A stretch of DNA of 64,000 nt from Paracidovorax wautersii. GTDB lineage: Bacteria; Pseudomonadota; Gammaproteobacteria; Burkholderiales; Burkholderiaceae_C. Location: assembly GCF_900113035.1 (NCBI RefSeq), contig NZ_FONX01000021.1, forward strand, positions 1 through 64,000. The letters run 5' to 3'. Below are positions 52,504 through 63,422 of the stretch, piece by piece. Made by a program: the position numbers and the translations under genes. Within the stretch, counting starts at the first letter, position 1; each line of letters opens with the position of its first letter. The notes under the pieces were generated by a model. It was not told where the DNA came from. It did no database searches and saw nothing but the letters and a program-made list of their open reading frames with translations.

Positions 52504-52791
52504 GGAAAGGCAAAGGGCCGGGGCCGGCCGGGCGGGCCGCATGGCCGCGGCGGCGTGGGCAGGTGTACGGGTCTCCGAACGCCGGATTCTCCCAGAACGA
52601 ATGGATACAAGTGGCCGGCAGCGGTGATGCCGGTGGGCGCGCAGGGCGAACGAGCCCGGGCCGCCCGGCGGTGCATCGGCATTCACGCCGCTGTCGCCGT
52701 GACCGGTTAGTTTTCGGCTGCGACCCCAAGGTCGTGCGCCTGGGAGGGGGCGCATCGCCGCTCGGTCGCGGCTGTCCGGAGCCCAGTCTTC
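52504..52791. other. Divergent intergenic region without recognisable elements
   Basis: This 288-bp gap separates the GGDEF/EAL gene from the lipoprotein gene. It is GC-rich. I see no gene, no strong hairpin and no convincing -35/-10 pair. A GGAG 10 bases before 52792 marks the start of the next gene. Confidence 0.5.
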
Positions 52792-53445
52792 ATGCGCTCC
52801 CGTTCATTCCACAAAACCATGAAAAACAGATCTATCGAGAGGTTGAGGCAGCGCGGCAGCGCCCGCATCGGCACGCTGGCCGCCAGCGCAGCCCTGCTGG
52901 CCCTGCTGCAGGGTTGCGGAGGCGGAGACGGCACCGCCGCCTCGCCGGTGGCGGCGAACGCCGCAGCCACCACCGCCCCCAAGGCGAGCGACATCGTGCC
53001 CATCGGCGCCGATGTGCGCCAGAAGGTGTACTTCGCCGGCTCCACAAAGGGCTTCGTCGCCACGGCCCTGGCGGCATCGCTGCCGGCCGGCAGCGAAGGC
53101 AGCTACGACGTGCTGGTGATCGGCGACGCCGACCAGGGCGGCAGCGCCACGCTGGAGCTGGCCCGCAAGGCACTGGAGGCCGGCAAGGAAGTGGTGTTCG
53201 ATGCGGCCAGCGACGGCTCGCAGCGGCCGGCGCACGCCAAGACCCTGCAGACGCTCGTGGGCACGACCATCGACGCGGCCGCGGTGCGGGTGCAGAAGGC
53301 CGACCCGGGCTACTACGTCACGCCCATCGACGCGCCCGTGCTGGCCATGAAGAAGCTCCAGCTCGCCAGCGCCCAGGAGCCCCACCCGAGCAGCAACTCC
53401 GTGCAGAGCGTGTTCGGCATCCAGAACACGGAGTCCGCGCAATGA
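52792..53445 (+). CDS. Probable lipoprotein of unknown function, coupled to a secreted partner
   Basis: 217-residue protein I cannot place. The start at 52792 has GGAG 10 bases upstream; an ATG at 52819 is an alternative. A long basic N-terminus is followed by a hydrophobic stretch and the lipobox LLQGC with a glycine run (CGGG) after the modified cysteine near residue 42. The body is alternating alpha/beta: SYDVLVIGDADQGGSATLEL near 103-122 and GKEVVFDAASDGSQR near 130-145 resemble a Rossmann-like domain. The C-terminus is asparagine- and serine-rich. Its stop overlaps the next start by 4 bp. Confidence 0.7.
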   Translation: MRSRSFHKTMKNRSIERLRQRGSARIGTLAASAALLALLQGCGGGDGTAASPVAANAAATTAPKASDIVPIGADVRQKVYFAGSTKGFVATALAASLPAGSEGSYDVLVIGDADQGGSATLELARKALEAGKEVVFDAASDGSQRPAHAKTLQTLVGTTIDAAAVRVQKADPGYYVTPIDAPVLAMKKLQLASAQEPHPSSNSVQSVFGIQNTESAQ

Positions 53446-54077
53446 AGGCCACCCATATCGGCAGCGCACTGGCCTTCGTGCTGGCCGCATCCACCCTGCC
53501 GCTCGCCCATGCCGGCGATGCCTGCTTCTCGAAGGACCAGAGCAACAACTACGCGAACCAGCTGGGCGACCGCACCTCCTGGGGCATTCCCACGCAGCAG
53601 GCCAGCAGCACCTGGGACGACTGGATCTGGCGCGGCCCGGCGTTCTACTGCAACCCGGCCGGGGGCGACTGCTCCTACAACTGGACGCAGTCGAACACCA
53701 AGAGCTACCAATGGTCGGCCGGCGTGGACCTGAAGCTGGACAACCTGCCCATCATCGGCAGCACCCTGAACATGTTCAACCTCAAGGGCCAGTACCAGTA
53801 CACCTCCACCTACACCGAGACCTTCGGCTGGACCCAGACCATCCGCCGCGGCCAGAACGCGCAGCCCGTGCAGGTCGTGGTGCGCCGCTGGAAGAGCGGC
53901 TACTTCCAGGGCGGCTGGTGGAAGGTCAACAACGGCGGCTGCTGGGCGGCGCAACCGGGCCGCGGCGGCGCCGGAGGCATCGCGGGCAACCGCTACTGGT
54001 GGGACGGCAACATCCACTACGGCAGCTGGACGGCCAACGTAGAGGAACGCCGCTTCGGCATGTACCACATCTGGTGA
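53442..54077 (+). CDS. Secreted aromatic-rich protein of unknown function
   Basis: 211 residues with a clear signal peptide (MKATHIGSALAFVLAASTLP, cleavage after AHA near 24). The mature part is unusually rich in W, Y, G and N and poor in acidic residues. Its middle alternates polar and aromatic residues (YQYTSTYTETFGWTQTIRRG near 124-143), a pattern seen in beta-hairpins of pore-forming or adhesive proteins. Four cysteines (DACFS, FYCNP, GDCSY, GGCWA) could form two disulfides. The start codon overlaps the lipoprotein stop (ATGA), so the two are made together. I do not recognise the family. Confidence 0.7.
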   Translation: MKATHIGSALAFVLAASTLPLAHAGDACFSKDQSNNYANQLGDRTSWGIPTQQASSTWDDWIWRGPAFYCNPAGGDCSYNWTQSNTKSYQWSAGVDLKLDNLPIIGSTLNMFNLKGQYQYTSTYTETFGWTQTIRRGQNAQPVQVVVRRWKSGYFQGGWWKVNNGGCWAAQPGRGGAGGIAGNRYWWDGNIHYGSWTANVEERRFGMYHIW

Positions 54078-54083
54078 TGCCGC

Positions 54084-54169
54084 GCGCCCGGTGAACCGGG
54101 CGCAGCCCTTCCCATGCCGCCCGCCGCAGGCGGCGGCATGGGCAACGCACGGCACCCATTCCCGTGCGT
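54084..54169. terminator. Three consecutive hairpins between convergent genes
   Basis: Hairpin 1 is GCGCCCGG-TGAA-CCGGGCGC at 54084-54103. Hairpin 2 is CCCATGCCGC paired with GCGGCATGGG at 54111-54142. Hairpin 3 is ACGCACGG paired with CCGTGCGT at 54145-54169. All stems are perfect. They fill the space between the secreted-protein gene and the response-regulator gene, which converge here, so together they act as a bidirectional transcription barrier. Confidence 0.8.
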
Positions 54170-54191
54170 CCCCTTCTTCACCCCCCGTCTT

Positions 54192-55250
54192 TCACCCCTC
54201 GAACTGCGGATGCGTCTGCCGGATGCGCGCCATGGCGATGCCGGCGGCTGCCGTGCGCGTCTCGACGCCCAGCTTCACATAGACGCGCTCCAGGTGCTTC
54301 TTCACCGTGGCCGGGCTCGATCCGAGGATGTCGCCGATGTCGCGGTTGGTCTTGCCCTTGAGCAGCCAGTAGAGCACCTCGGCCTCGCGGGCGGTGAGCT
54401 TGAAGCCCAGCGCCAGGGCCTCGATCACGGCGGCGTCCGACACCTCGCGCATCACGATCAGCCAGTCGCCGCCGCCTTCGCTGTCGCCGGTCTGCTGGTG
54501 CAGGCTGAACGACAGGCGCCGCGCGCCGCGCTCGACCACCAGGCGCGGCGGCTCGATCTGCTGCGCGGCGAAGGCCGGCACCTGCGGCAGCAGCCCGCGC
54601 AGCCAGTCGGCCACGGGCTGCGGCGTGGCGGCGGCGGCATCGGGCGCGGCGTCTTCCTGCGGCGGGAAGTATTCGCGCAGCAGCGTGCGCGCCAGCGCGG
54701 TCTGCCACATCAGCCGGCCGTCGGCCGCGCGCACGGTGATGCTGGCGTAGCCGAAGGCATCCAGCGCATTGCGCGCCTGGCCGGCCTGGCGCATGTCCTG
54801 CCGCGCACGGCGCGCGCCCTGCAGGTGCACGTTCATGCGCGCCAGCACCTCGCGCGGCTTGATGGGCTTGGTGACGTAGTCCACGCCGCCGGCGGCGAGC
54901 GCCGCCTCCAGGTGCTCGGTCTCGGTGAGCCCGGTCATGAAGATGATGGGAATGTGCGCGGTGGCGGGCGTGGCCTTCAGGCGCCGGGCGACCTCGAAGC
55001 CGTCCATGCCGGGCATCATGGCGTCGAGCAGCACCACGTCGGGCATGGCCTGGGCGGCGCGGGCCAGAGCGGTCTCGCCGCTGGTGGCGACCAGCACGGT
55101 GTAGCCGGATTCGTCCAGCGCGTCGTGCAGCACGGCGAGGTTGTCGGGCACGTCGTCCACGATCAGCACCACGTCGGCGCTGTCGCGGTCCATCAGCGGC
55201 ACGGCGCGCGGGGCCGGCGCGGGTTCGGGAGGCAATGAGACGGCGGTCAT
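54192..55250 (-). CDS. Response regulator with LuxR-type helix-turn-helix
   Basis: 352-residue two-component regulator. The receiver begins DVVLIVDDVPDNLAVLHDAL near residue 26, with phosphoacceptor D76 in VVLLDAMMPGMDG, T in IIFMTGLTE near 105 and K in VTKPIKPRE near 127. A middle region of about 130 residues (FGYASITVRAADGRLMWQTA) looks PAS-like. The C-terminal LuxR domain is near 283-340 (LTAREAEVLYWLLKGKTNRD then ATVKKHLERVYVKLGV). It overlaps the stop of the hybrid kinase gene by 4 bp, so it is the likely cognate partner. Its targets are unknown; the urease promoter is nearby. Confidence 0.9.
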   Translation of the reverse strand: MTAVSLPPEPAPAPRAVPLMDRDSADVVLIVDDVPDNLAVLHDALDESGYTVLVATSGETALARAAQAMPDVVLLDAMMPGMDGFEVARRLKATPATAHIPIIFMTGLTETEHLEAALAAGGVDYVTKPIKPREVLARMNVHLQGARRARQDMRQAGQARNALDAFGYASITVRAADGRLMWQTALARTLLREYFPPQEDAAPDAAAATPQPVADWLRGLLPQVPAFAAQQIEPPRLVVERGARRLSFSLHQQTGDSEGGGDWLIVMREVSDAAVIEALALGFKLTAREAEVLYWLLKGKTNRDIGDILGSSPATVKKHLERVYVKLGVETRTAAAGIAMARIRQTHPQFEG

Positions 55251-58200
55251 CGGGCTGGGGAAGAGGGGTGCATGAGGCGGGCCAGCGCCTCGAACTGGAA
55301 CTGCCGCGCCAGCGCGCGCGCCTGGGCCACCCAGTCGGCGCATTCGGGCTGCGCGGCCTCGATCTCGGCCAGCTGCGCCATCACGCCCCGGTAGTAGCCC
55401 AGCTCCACGGCCTCGGCCAGCGGGGCGAGCCGGTCAGCGTCGGGCGCGGTGGCCGCTGCTGAGGCGGACTGTAGCGGCAGCTCGGCGGGCGGCGGGGGCG
55501 CCTCCTGCAGCCACTGCAGCGACAGCCGGCGCTCCAGCCAGTCGAGCAGCTCGCTGTGGCGCACGGGCTTGACGAGGAAATCCTCGGGCTTGATGCCCGC
55601 GTCGTTCTCCAGCCCCTTGTCGAAGGCGTTGGCCGAGACCACCGCCACCTGCGTGGCGGTGTGGCCGGCGGCGCGCAGTCGGCGGATGGTCTCCCAGCCG
55701 TCGATGCCGGGCATGGCCAGGTCCATGAAGACCGCGTCGGGCCGGTAGCCGGCGGCCAGCAGGTCGAGCGCGTCGTGCCCGCTCGCGGCGGTGCGCAGCT
55801 CGAAACCCAGGGGCGCGAGCAGCTGCACCAGCAGCTCGCGGTCGGGCTCTTCGTTGTCCACCACCAGCAGGCGGCGGCGCGGGCCCACGTAGCCGCGCCG
55901 CACGGGGCGCGGGCCGGCGGCGCGCAGCTCGGCCGCGCCCAGGGCGCCGGGGTGGACTTCGGGCAGGAAGAGCCGGATGCGGAACAGCGCGCCCGCGCCG
56001 GGGCTGCTGGCCACCGTCATCTCGCCGCCCATCAGCTCGGTCAGCATCTTGGCGATGGTCAGCCCCAGGCCGGCGCCGGGCGCCGCGCCCCGGCTGCTGG
56101 CCGCGCCGCGCTCGAAGGGCTCGAAGATGCTGGCGCGTTCGGCCTCGGTCAGGCCCGGGCCGCTGTCCTCGATCTCGATCAGGGCCAGTTCGCGCGCATG
56201 CCGCACGCCCAGCCGCACGTGGCCGGCGGGCGTGAACTTGATGGCGTTGCCGATCAGGTTGATGAGGATCTGCCGCACGCGCTTGTCGTCGCCGCGCACC
56301 ACCTCGGGCAGCACGCCCTGCGGGTCGAAGCGGAACTCGAGCCCCTTGGCGCGGGCCTGGGGCTCGAACATCTCGACCATCTCGTGCACGCAGTCGGCAA
56401 AGCGCATGGGCCGCACCTGCAGCGTGAGCTTGCCGCTTTCGATGCGGGCGATGTCCAGCGTGCCTTCGATGAGCGTGAGCAGATGCTCGCCACCGCGCCG
56501 GATCACGCCCACGGCCTGCCGGCGGTGCGGCGGCACGGACGGGTCTTCGCCCATCAGCTGCGCATAGCCCAGGATGCTGTTGAGCGGCGTGCGCAGCTCG
56601 TGGCTGATGGCGCTGATGTAGCGGCTCTTGGCCTGGTTGGCCTGGTCGGCCAGGCGCCGGGCGTGCTCGGCTTCCTCGCGCGCCTCCTCGGCCACGCCAC
56701 GGGCCTGCTCGGCCGTGCGGCGGGCCTCCTGCAGGGCCTGGTCGGTCTGCCGGTGCAGGGTGATCTCGCGCTGCAGCAGGTGGGTCTGGCGGTTCGATTC
56801 CTCCTGCGCTACCTTGCGGCTCTTGTGCGCCAGCACCAGCCACCAGGCGACGATGCCCGAGATGACCAGCAGCGCCAGATAGGCCTTGAGCAGGCCCGAG
56901 CGCAGCGCCGCGGCGCTGGCCGCGCGCACGCCCAGCGCCTGCGTCTCCTGGTGGTAGAAGAGCCCGAACACCGCCGCCAGCAGCGGCGCGATGACCAGCA
57001 TCAGCAGCAGGAAGTGGCCCAGCCCCGAATCGAGCAGCCGCCAGGCGCTGCGCGGCAGCAGCCAGCGCAGCGCGCCGGCCCACTGCACGGCCAGGTGCGC
57101 GTGGGGCTTGCACATGTCGCCGCAGCGCGCATCCAGCGTGCAGCACAGCGAGCAGATGTGGCCGCGGTAGGCGGGGCAGTGGGCCATGTCCGGCGCCTCG
57201 TATTCGCGCTCGCAGACCACGCAGCGCAGCATGGCGGGCAGCGCGGCCGTGGCGGCACCCGCCCCCATTCCACCCCCACCGCCGCTGCAGCCCTCGCAGC
57301 CGCCCTGGCCGCAGGCCTGCACGGCCGGTGCGGTCCGCGCGAGGTAGTAGCGCCCGCCCGTCGCCCAGGCGATGGCCGGCGCCGCCACGAAGGCCGTCAC
57401 CATGGCGATCACCGCCGAGAACGCCTGCGCGCCCGGCCCGAACAGGCCCAGGTGCGCCACCACCGAGAGCAGCGAGGCCAGCGCCATCGCGCCCACGCCC
57501 ACCGGGTTGATGTCGTAGAGGTGGGCGCGCTTGAACTCGATGCCCGGCGGCGACAGGCCCAGCGGCTTGTTCACCACCAGGTCGGCCACCACCGCCATCA
57601 TCCAGGCGATGGCGATGTTGGAATACAGCCCCAGCACCTGCCCCAGCGCGGTGAACACGTTCATCTCCATCAGCATGAAGGCGATGAGCGTGTTGAACAC
57701 CACCCACACCACGCGCCCCGGGTGGCTGTGGGTGAGGCGCGAGAAGAAGTTGCTCCAGGCCAGCGAGCCCGCGTAGGCGTTGGTCACGTTGATCTTGATC
57801 TGCGAGACCACCACGAAGAGCGCCGTGGCCGCCACCGCCCAGCGGTAGTCCGAGAACACGTAGCCGTAGGCCGCCAGGTACATCTGGTTCGGGTCCACCG
57901 CCCGCTCGGGCGGCACGCTCAGGCCGATCGCCAGATAGGCCAGCAGCGCGCCGCCCAGCATCTTGAACACGCCCAGCACCACCCAGCCCGGCCCGCCGGC
58001 CAGCACGCCCGCCCACCAGCGCCAGCGGTTAGCGGCCGTGCGCGCCGGCATGAAGCGCAGATAGTCGGCCTGCTCCCCCATCTGGGTGATGAGGGCGATG
58101 CCCACGGTGAGCGCTGCGCCAAAAAGGTGCAAATCGAAGGTAGCCGAGCCGCCAAGATCACCGGAATAGTGCGTGATGCCTGCGAATGCACCAGGATCGC

Positions 58201-58867
58201 GCGCAAGCACGAAGCCGAAGGGCACCAGCAGCATCAGCAGCCAGACCGGCTGCGTCCACACCTGCAGCCGGCTGATGGCCGACACGCCGTGCGTGACCAG
58301 CGGAATCACCACCAGCGCGCAGACGAGGTAGCCCCAGGCGGGGGGAATGTCCAGCGCCAGCTCCAGCGCATAGGCCATCACGGCGGCCTCCAGCGCGAAG
58401 AAGACGAAGGTGAAGCTCGCGTAGATCAGCGAGGTGAGGGTCGAGCCGATGTAGCCGAAGCCCGCGCCGCGCGTGAGCAGGTCCATGTCCACGCCGTAGC
58501 GCGCCGCATAGACGCTGATGGGCATGCCCGCCAGGAAGATGATGAGCCCCGTCGCCAGGATGGCCCAGAAGGCATTGGCGAAGCCGTACTGCACCAGCAG
58601 CGTGGCGCCCACGGCTTCCAGGATCAGGAACGAGGCCGCGCCGAAGGCCGTGTTGGCCACCCGCCAGGCGGACCACTTGCGGAAACGCTGCGGCGTGAAG
58701 CGCAGCGCGTAGTCCTCCAGCGTCTCGCTGCCCACCCAGCTGTTGTAGTCGCGGCGCACCTTGACGATGCGCTGCGGCGCCTCGCCGTCTGCGGGCGTGG
58801 CGGCGTCATGCGCAGGGACCAGGGGAGCGGGAACGGGGGCGGAACTCACGCCCCGCAGGTGCAGCAT
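55247..58867 (-). CDS. NCS1-type transporter/Cys-rich/histidine kinase/receiver fusion (transporter-coupled sensor)
   Basis: 1206-residue fusion. Residues about 40-505 form a complete purine-cytosine/allantoin-type NCS1 permease ([53 protein letters not shown]). Residues about 515-590 are Cys-rich (CGQGGCEGC, then RCVVCE and ICSLCC..CGDMC) and look zinc-binding. Two further helices and a coiled coil (about 700-745) lead to the kinase core, with H756 in [10 protein letters not shown] and [16 protein letters not shown] near 935. The receiver has D1049 in [13 protein letters not shown]. It is coupled to the LuxR regulator downstream and lies divergent from urease. A nucleobase- or allantoin-type sensor is inferred. 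Confidence 0.9.
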   Translation of the reverse strand: MLHLRGVSSAPVPAPLVPAHDAATPADGEAPQRIVKVRRDYNSWVGSETLEDYALRFTPQRFRKWSAWRVANTAFGAASFLILEAVGATLLVQYGFANAFWAILATGLIIFLAGMPISVYAARYGVDMDLLTRGAGFGYIGSTLTSLIYASFTFVFFALEAAVMAYALELALDIPPAWGYLVCALVVIPLVTHGVSAISRLQVWTQPVWLLMLLVPFGFVLARDPGAFAGITHYSGDLGGSATFDLHLFGAALTVGIALITQMGEQADYLRFMPARTAANRWRWWAGVLAGGPGWVVLGVFKMLGGALLAYLAIGLSVPPERAVDPNQMYLAAYGYVFSDYRWAVAATALFVVVSQIKINVTNAYAGSLAWSNFFSRLTHSHPGRVVWVVFNTLIAFMLMEMNVFTALGQVLGLYSNIAIAWMMAVVADLVVNKPLGLSPPGIEFKRAHLYDINPVGVGAMALASLLSVVAHLGLFGPGAQAFSAVIAMVTAFVAAPAIAWATGGRYYLARTAPAVQACGQGGCEGCSGGGGGMGAGAATAALPAMLRCVVCEREYEAPDMAHCPAYRGHICSLCCTLDARCGDMCKPHAHLAVQWAGALRWLLPRSAWRLLDSGLGHFLLLMLVIAPLLAAVFGLFYHQETQALGVRAASAAALRSGLLKAYLALLVISGIVAWWLVLAHKSRKVAQEESNRQTHLLQREITLHRQTDQALQEARRTAEQARGVAEEAREEAEHARRLADQANQAKSRYISAISHELRTPLNSILGYAQLMGEDPSVPPHRRQAVGVIRRGGEHLLTLIEGTLDIARIESGKLTLQVRPMRFADCVHEMVEMFEPQARAKGLEFRFDPQGVLPEVVRGDDKRVRQILINLIGNAIKFTPAGHVRLGVRHARELALIEIEDSGPGLTEAERASIFEPFERGAASSRGAAPGAGLGLTIAKMLTELMGGEMTVASSPGAGALFRIRLFLPEVHPGALGAAELRAAGPRPVRRGYVGPRRRLLVVDNEEPDRELLVQLLAPLGFELRTAASGHDALDLLAAGYRPDAVFMDLAMPGIDGWETIRRLRAAGHTATQVAVVSANAFDKGLENDAGIKPEDFLVKPVRHSELLDWLERRLSLQWLQEAPPPPAELPLQSASAAATAPDADRLAPLAEAVELGYYRGVMAQLAEIEAAQPECADWVAQARALARQFQFEALARLMHPSSPAR

Positions 58868-59006
58868 TCATGCCACCTGCTGGCGGCGCACGGACGCGCA
58901 GGAAGGCGGCGCGGTCATCGCTCTCCGCCTCGGCCGGCGCCCATGCGCCGCGCCCTGCCGGCGGCATGGCAGACGTCCGGATGGCAGCTCCGCGCGGGTG
59001 GGCAAT

Positions 59007-59023
59007 TGGCAGGATTCCTGCTT
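59007..59023 (+). promoter_or_regulatory. Sigma-54-like promoter of the urease operon
   Basis: TGGCAGGATTCCTGCTT fits TGGCAC-N5-TTGCTT with two mismatches and the GG and GC pair in exact register. Transcription would begin near 59033, about 31 bases before ureA. NtrC/RpoN control of urease is well known in other proteobacteria. I found no clear NtrC site in the 196-bp gap. Confidence 0.6.
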
Positions 59024-59063
59024 TACGATGCCAGCCCCGATTGAGGCGACCGACGGACTCCCC

Positions 59064-59366
59064 ATGGAACTGACCCCCCGCGAAAAAGACAAGCTCCTCA
59101 TCTTCACCGCCGCCCTGCTGGCCGAGCGGCGCCGCGCACGCGGGCTCAAGCTGAACTACCCCGAGGCCATGGCCCTCATCAGCGCCGCCGTGATGGAAGG
59201 CGCCCGCGACGGCAAGACCGTGGCCCAGCTGATGAGCGAAGGCCGCGCCGTACTCACGCGCGACGACGTCATGGAGGGCGTGCCCGAGATGATTCCCGAC
59301 ATCCAGGTCGAAGCCACCTTCCCCGACGGCACCAAGCTCGTCACCGTGCACCAGCCCATCGTCTGA
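59064..59366 (+). CDS. ureA: Urease subunit gamma UreA
   Basis: 100-residue small subunit of urease, the nickel enzyme that splits urea to ammonia and carbamate in the cytoplasm. The sequence [40 protein letters not shown] and the end [20 protein letters not shown] are near-canonical, and the length is exact. The start at 59064 is fixed by family length. It is first in the urease operon; the accessory gene ureD, usually placed just before ureA, is not found upstream, where the divergent hybrid kinase sits instead. Confidence 0.97.
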   Translation: MELTPREKDKLLIFTAALLAERRRARGLKLNYPEAMALISAAVMEGARDGKTVAQLMSEGRAVLTRDDVMEGVPEMIPDIQVEATFPDGTKLVTVHQPIV

Positions 59367-59417
59367 ACCGCCGCATAGGCCCCAATACCCCTCCAGCGCC
59401 CGTCCTACCTAGGCATA

Positions 59418-59438
59418 CAGCTATGAAAAAAGAAGCAC
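59418..59438. repeat. Half-repeat at the start of hupE/ureJ
   Basis: ACAGCTATGAAAAAAGAAGCA overlaps the hupE start codon and its first codons. It resembles the reverse complement of the hairpin in the repeat at 33907-33929 (GCTATTGAAAAAATAGC). The start codon may have been supplied by the repeat. Confidence 0.4.
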
Positions 59439-60040
59439 AACATTCCATCGCCTCCCGCCCCGCCCTCGCCCTGGCCGCCCTGCTGATGCTGCCCGCGCTG
59501 GCGCTGGCCCACCCCGGCCACGGTGCCGACGGCTTCCAGCATGCCGGCGCCAGCTTCATGGACGGCCTGATCCACCCCTTCACCGGGCTGGACCACCTGG
59601 CCGCCATGCTGGCCGTGGGCGTGTGGAGCGCGCTGGCCGTGCGCCCCGTGTGGCTGGCCCCCGCCGCCTTCGTGACCCTGCTGACCGCGGGCGCCGCCAC
59701 CGGCTTCGCGGGCGTGGTGGTGCCGGCGGTGGAGCCGATGATCGCCGCGTCTCTCCTGGTGCTGGGCCTGCTGGTGGCCTGGCGCCGCCATCTGCCGCTG
59801 GCCGTGGCCGCCGGCGTGGCGGGCGTGTTCGCCTTCTTCCACGGCGCGGCGCACGGCGCCGAGTTGGCGGGCGGCAGCCAGTGGCAGGCGCTGGCCGGCA
59901 TGGTCATCGCCACGGCCGCGCTGCATGCCACGGGCGTGGTTCTGGGCCGCGTGGTGATGGCGCGCCACCGCTGGATGGCCGTGGCAGGCGGCGGCGCCAC
60001 CGCGCTGCTGGGCGTATCGCTGCTGGCCCAACTGGCCTGA
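59423..60040 (+). CDS. HupE/UreJ family nickel/cobalt permease-like protein
   Basis: 205-residue membrane protein placed between ureA and ureB, the UreJ position in Comamonadaceae. A signal-like helix (residues 8-25) ends ALAHPGHG; the mature N-terminus [20 protein letters not shown] followed by [13 protein letters not shown] is the metal-binding hallmark of HupE/UreJ. Six hydrophobic helices follow, and a second histidine cluster ([13 protein letters not shown]) sits near residue 130. It probably imports nickel for urease, which is established for family relatives and inferred here. The start lies within a repeat-like element. Confidence 0.88.
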   Translation: MKKEAQHSIASRPALALAALLMLPALALAHPGHGADGFQHAGASFMDGLIHPFTGLDHLAAMLAVGVWSALAVRPVWLAPAAFVTLLTAGAATGFAGVVVPAVEPMIAASLLVLGLLVAWRRHLPLAVAAGVAGVFAFFHGAAHGAELAGGSQWQALAGMVIATAALHATGVVLGRVVMARHRWMAVAGGGATALLGVSLLAQLA

Positions 60041-60087
60041 CCTCGCTCCACCCACCAGCCTCCCACTTCGCCCGACAGGCCCCCGCC

Positions 60088-60411
60088 ATGATCCCTGGTG
60101 AACTCCTCATCGACGAGGGCGAGCACGCCCTCAACACCGGCCGGCGCACGCTGAGCCTGGTGGTGCGCAATGCATCGGACCGGCCCATCCAGGTCGGCTC
60201 GCACTACCACTTCGCCGAGACCAACGGCGCGCTGGAATTCGACCGCGCCGCCGCGCACGGCATGCGCCTGAACATCGGCAGCGGCATGGCCGTGCGCTTC
60301 GAGCCCGGCCAGCAGCGCACCGTGGAGCTGGTGGACTACGCGGGCAGCCGCGTGGTGCACGGCTTCCGCGGGCTGACGCGAGGCCCGCTGGATACCGCAG
60401 CGGACCGCTGA
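60088..60411 (+). CDS. ureB: Urease subunit beta UreB
   Basis: 107-residue beta subunit of urease. The family sequence [40 protein letters not shown] and [19 protein letters not shown] is complete, and the length is normal. It stabilises the UreABC trimer around the alpha subunit. It is 47 bp after hupE and 68 bp before ureC. Confidence 0.97.
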   Translation: MIPGELLIDEGEHALNTGRRTLSLVVRNASDRPIQVGSHYHFAETNGALEFDRAAAHGMRLNIGSGMAVRFEPGQQRTVELVDYAGSRVVHGFRGLTRGPLDTAADR

Positions 60412-60479
60412 CACATCCCCCGCCCCACCGCAATCAGAACGACAACACCAGGCCCCGCCCGAGCGCCGGAGATCACCCC

Positions 60480-62198
<1,719 letters not shown>

Positions 62199-62207
62199 AC
62201 CGGCGCG

Positions 62208-62711
62208 ATGGAGCCACGCCCCGACGCTGCCCCGGCCGCCTTGCGCATCCGCCTGGACGACCTGGCCGATCCGCGCGTCGCCGCCTTCCTGCAGGAGCAC
62301 CTGGCGGACATGCACCGCATCTCCCCGCCCGAGAGCGTGCACGCGCTCGACCTGGACGGCCTGCGCCGCCCGGAGATCCGCTTCTGGAGCGCGTGGCTGG
62401 ACCAGCCGGACGGCGGCGACCGCCTGGCCGGCACCGTGGCGCTCAAGCGGCTGGATGCCGAGCATGCGGAACTCAAGTCGATGCGCACGGACGCCGACCT
62501 GCGCGGCCAGGGCATCGCCTCCCGCATGCTGGCCCACGCCCTGGCTGAAGCACGCGCCGCAGGCCATGCGCGCATCAGCCTGGAGACCGGCAGCCAGCCC
62601 TTCTTCGCTCCGGCGCGGGCGCTCTATGCACGCCACGGCTTCGAAGACTGCGCGCCGTTCGGCAGCTACGGCCCGGACCCCGCCAGCCACTTCATGACAC
62701 GCCTCCTCTAG
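62208..62711 (+). CDS. GNAT family N-acetyltransferase
   Basis: 167-residue acetyltransferase. The acetyl-CoA pyrophosphate loop is recognisable as DADLRGQGIASRMLAHALAE near residue 90, preceded by ELKSMRTD, and followed by ISLETGSQPFFAPARALYAR and HGFEDCAPF, typical GNAT strand and helix. It starts 9 bp after ureC and precedes ureE by 77 bp. Its presence inside urease operons is common in Acidovorax-like bacteria, but its substrate is unknown. Confidence 0.9.
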   Translation: MEPRPDAAPAALRIRLDDLADPRVAAFLQEHLADMHRISPPESVHALDLDGLRRPEIRFWSAWLDQPDGGDRLAGTVALKRLDAEHAELKSMRTDADLRGQGIASRMLAHALAEARAAGHARISLETGSQPFFAPARALYARHGFEDCAPFGSYGPDPASHFMTRLL

Positions 62712-62788
62712 GAACGTGTCCCAAGGCCCCGCCACGCGCGGACGCCGGACAATGGCGGCTTGCCGCCCCCCATGAATTCCACGACGAC

Positions 62789-63415
62789 ATGCTGACCACC
62801 AACAAACTCCTTCCCCAGGGCCACGGCCTCGCCCCCGTCCTGCTCAAGCGCGCCGCCACCGTCGAACTCGACTGGGATGTGCGCCAGAAAAGCCGCTTCG
62901 CCGCCACGGATTCCACCGGGCGCGAACTCGGCGTGTTCCTGCCGCGCGGCACCGTGGTGCGCGGCGGCGACGTGCTCGTGGCCGAAGACGGCAGCATGGT
63001 CCGCGTGATCGCAGCCCCCCAGTCCGTGCTGCGCATCACCCACTGCACGCAGCACGGCTCGTCCTTCGACCTCATCCGCGCCGCGTATCACCTGGGCAAC
63101 CGCCATGTGCCGATCGAGCTGGCGCCCACCTATCTGCAGATCGAGCCCGACCACGTGCTGGCCGACATGCTGCGCGCCATGCACCTGATCGTCACCGCGA
63201 CGCAGGCCCCGTTCGAGCCGGAGAACGGCGCCTATGGCGGCGGCGGCCACCACCATGGACACGGCCATGAGCACCACGATCACGGCCACGACCATGGGCA
63301 TGGCCACGCACACGGGCACGGGCACGGGCACGAGCACGAGCACAAGCACGGCGAACATGCCCACGATCACGACCACAGCCAGTGCGGCCACGAACATCAC
63401 CACCACGGCCACTGA
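62789..63415 (+). CDS. ureE: Urease accessory protein UreE with histidine-rich tail
   Basis: 208-residue nickel metallochaperone. The N-terminal domain (about 1-75) begins [20 protein letters not shown], and the metal-binding domain (80-150) contains [20 protein letters not shown], with the functional histidine in LGNRHVP. The C-terminus after residue 150 is an extreme histidine/glycine/aspartate tail ([19 protein letters not shown] region, more than 25 histidines), coded by hexanucleotide-like repeats around 63240-63410. Such tails store nickel and need not be essential. It lies 7 bp before ureF. Confidence 0.96.
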   Translation: MLTTNKLLPQGHGLAPVLLKRAATVELDWDVRQKSRFAATDSTGRELGVFLPRGTVVRGGDVLVAEDGSMVRVIAAPQSVLRITHCTQHGSSFDLIRAAYHLGNRHVPIELAPTYLQIEPDHVLADMLRAMHLIVTATQAPFEPENGAYGGGGHHHGHGHEHHDHGHDHGHGHAHGHGHGHEHEHKHGEHAHDHDHSQCGHEHHHHGH

Positions 63416-63422
63416 CCGCCCC

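Noticed and set aside
55556-59044. Long plus-strand open frame opposite the NCS1-kinase fusion
   Set aside because: Same reason: low-complexity R/H/A-rich translation with no domain pattern, antisense to a clear multi-domain protein.
63240-63410. Short tandem repeats resembling a CRISPR or microsatellite
   Set aside because: They are codons of the UreE histidine-rich tail; there are no spacers and no cas genes.
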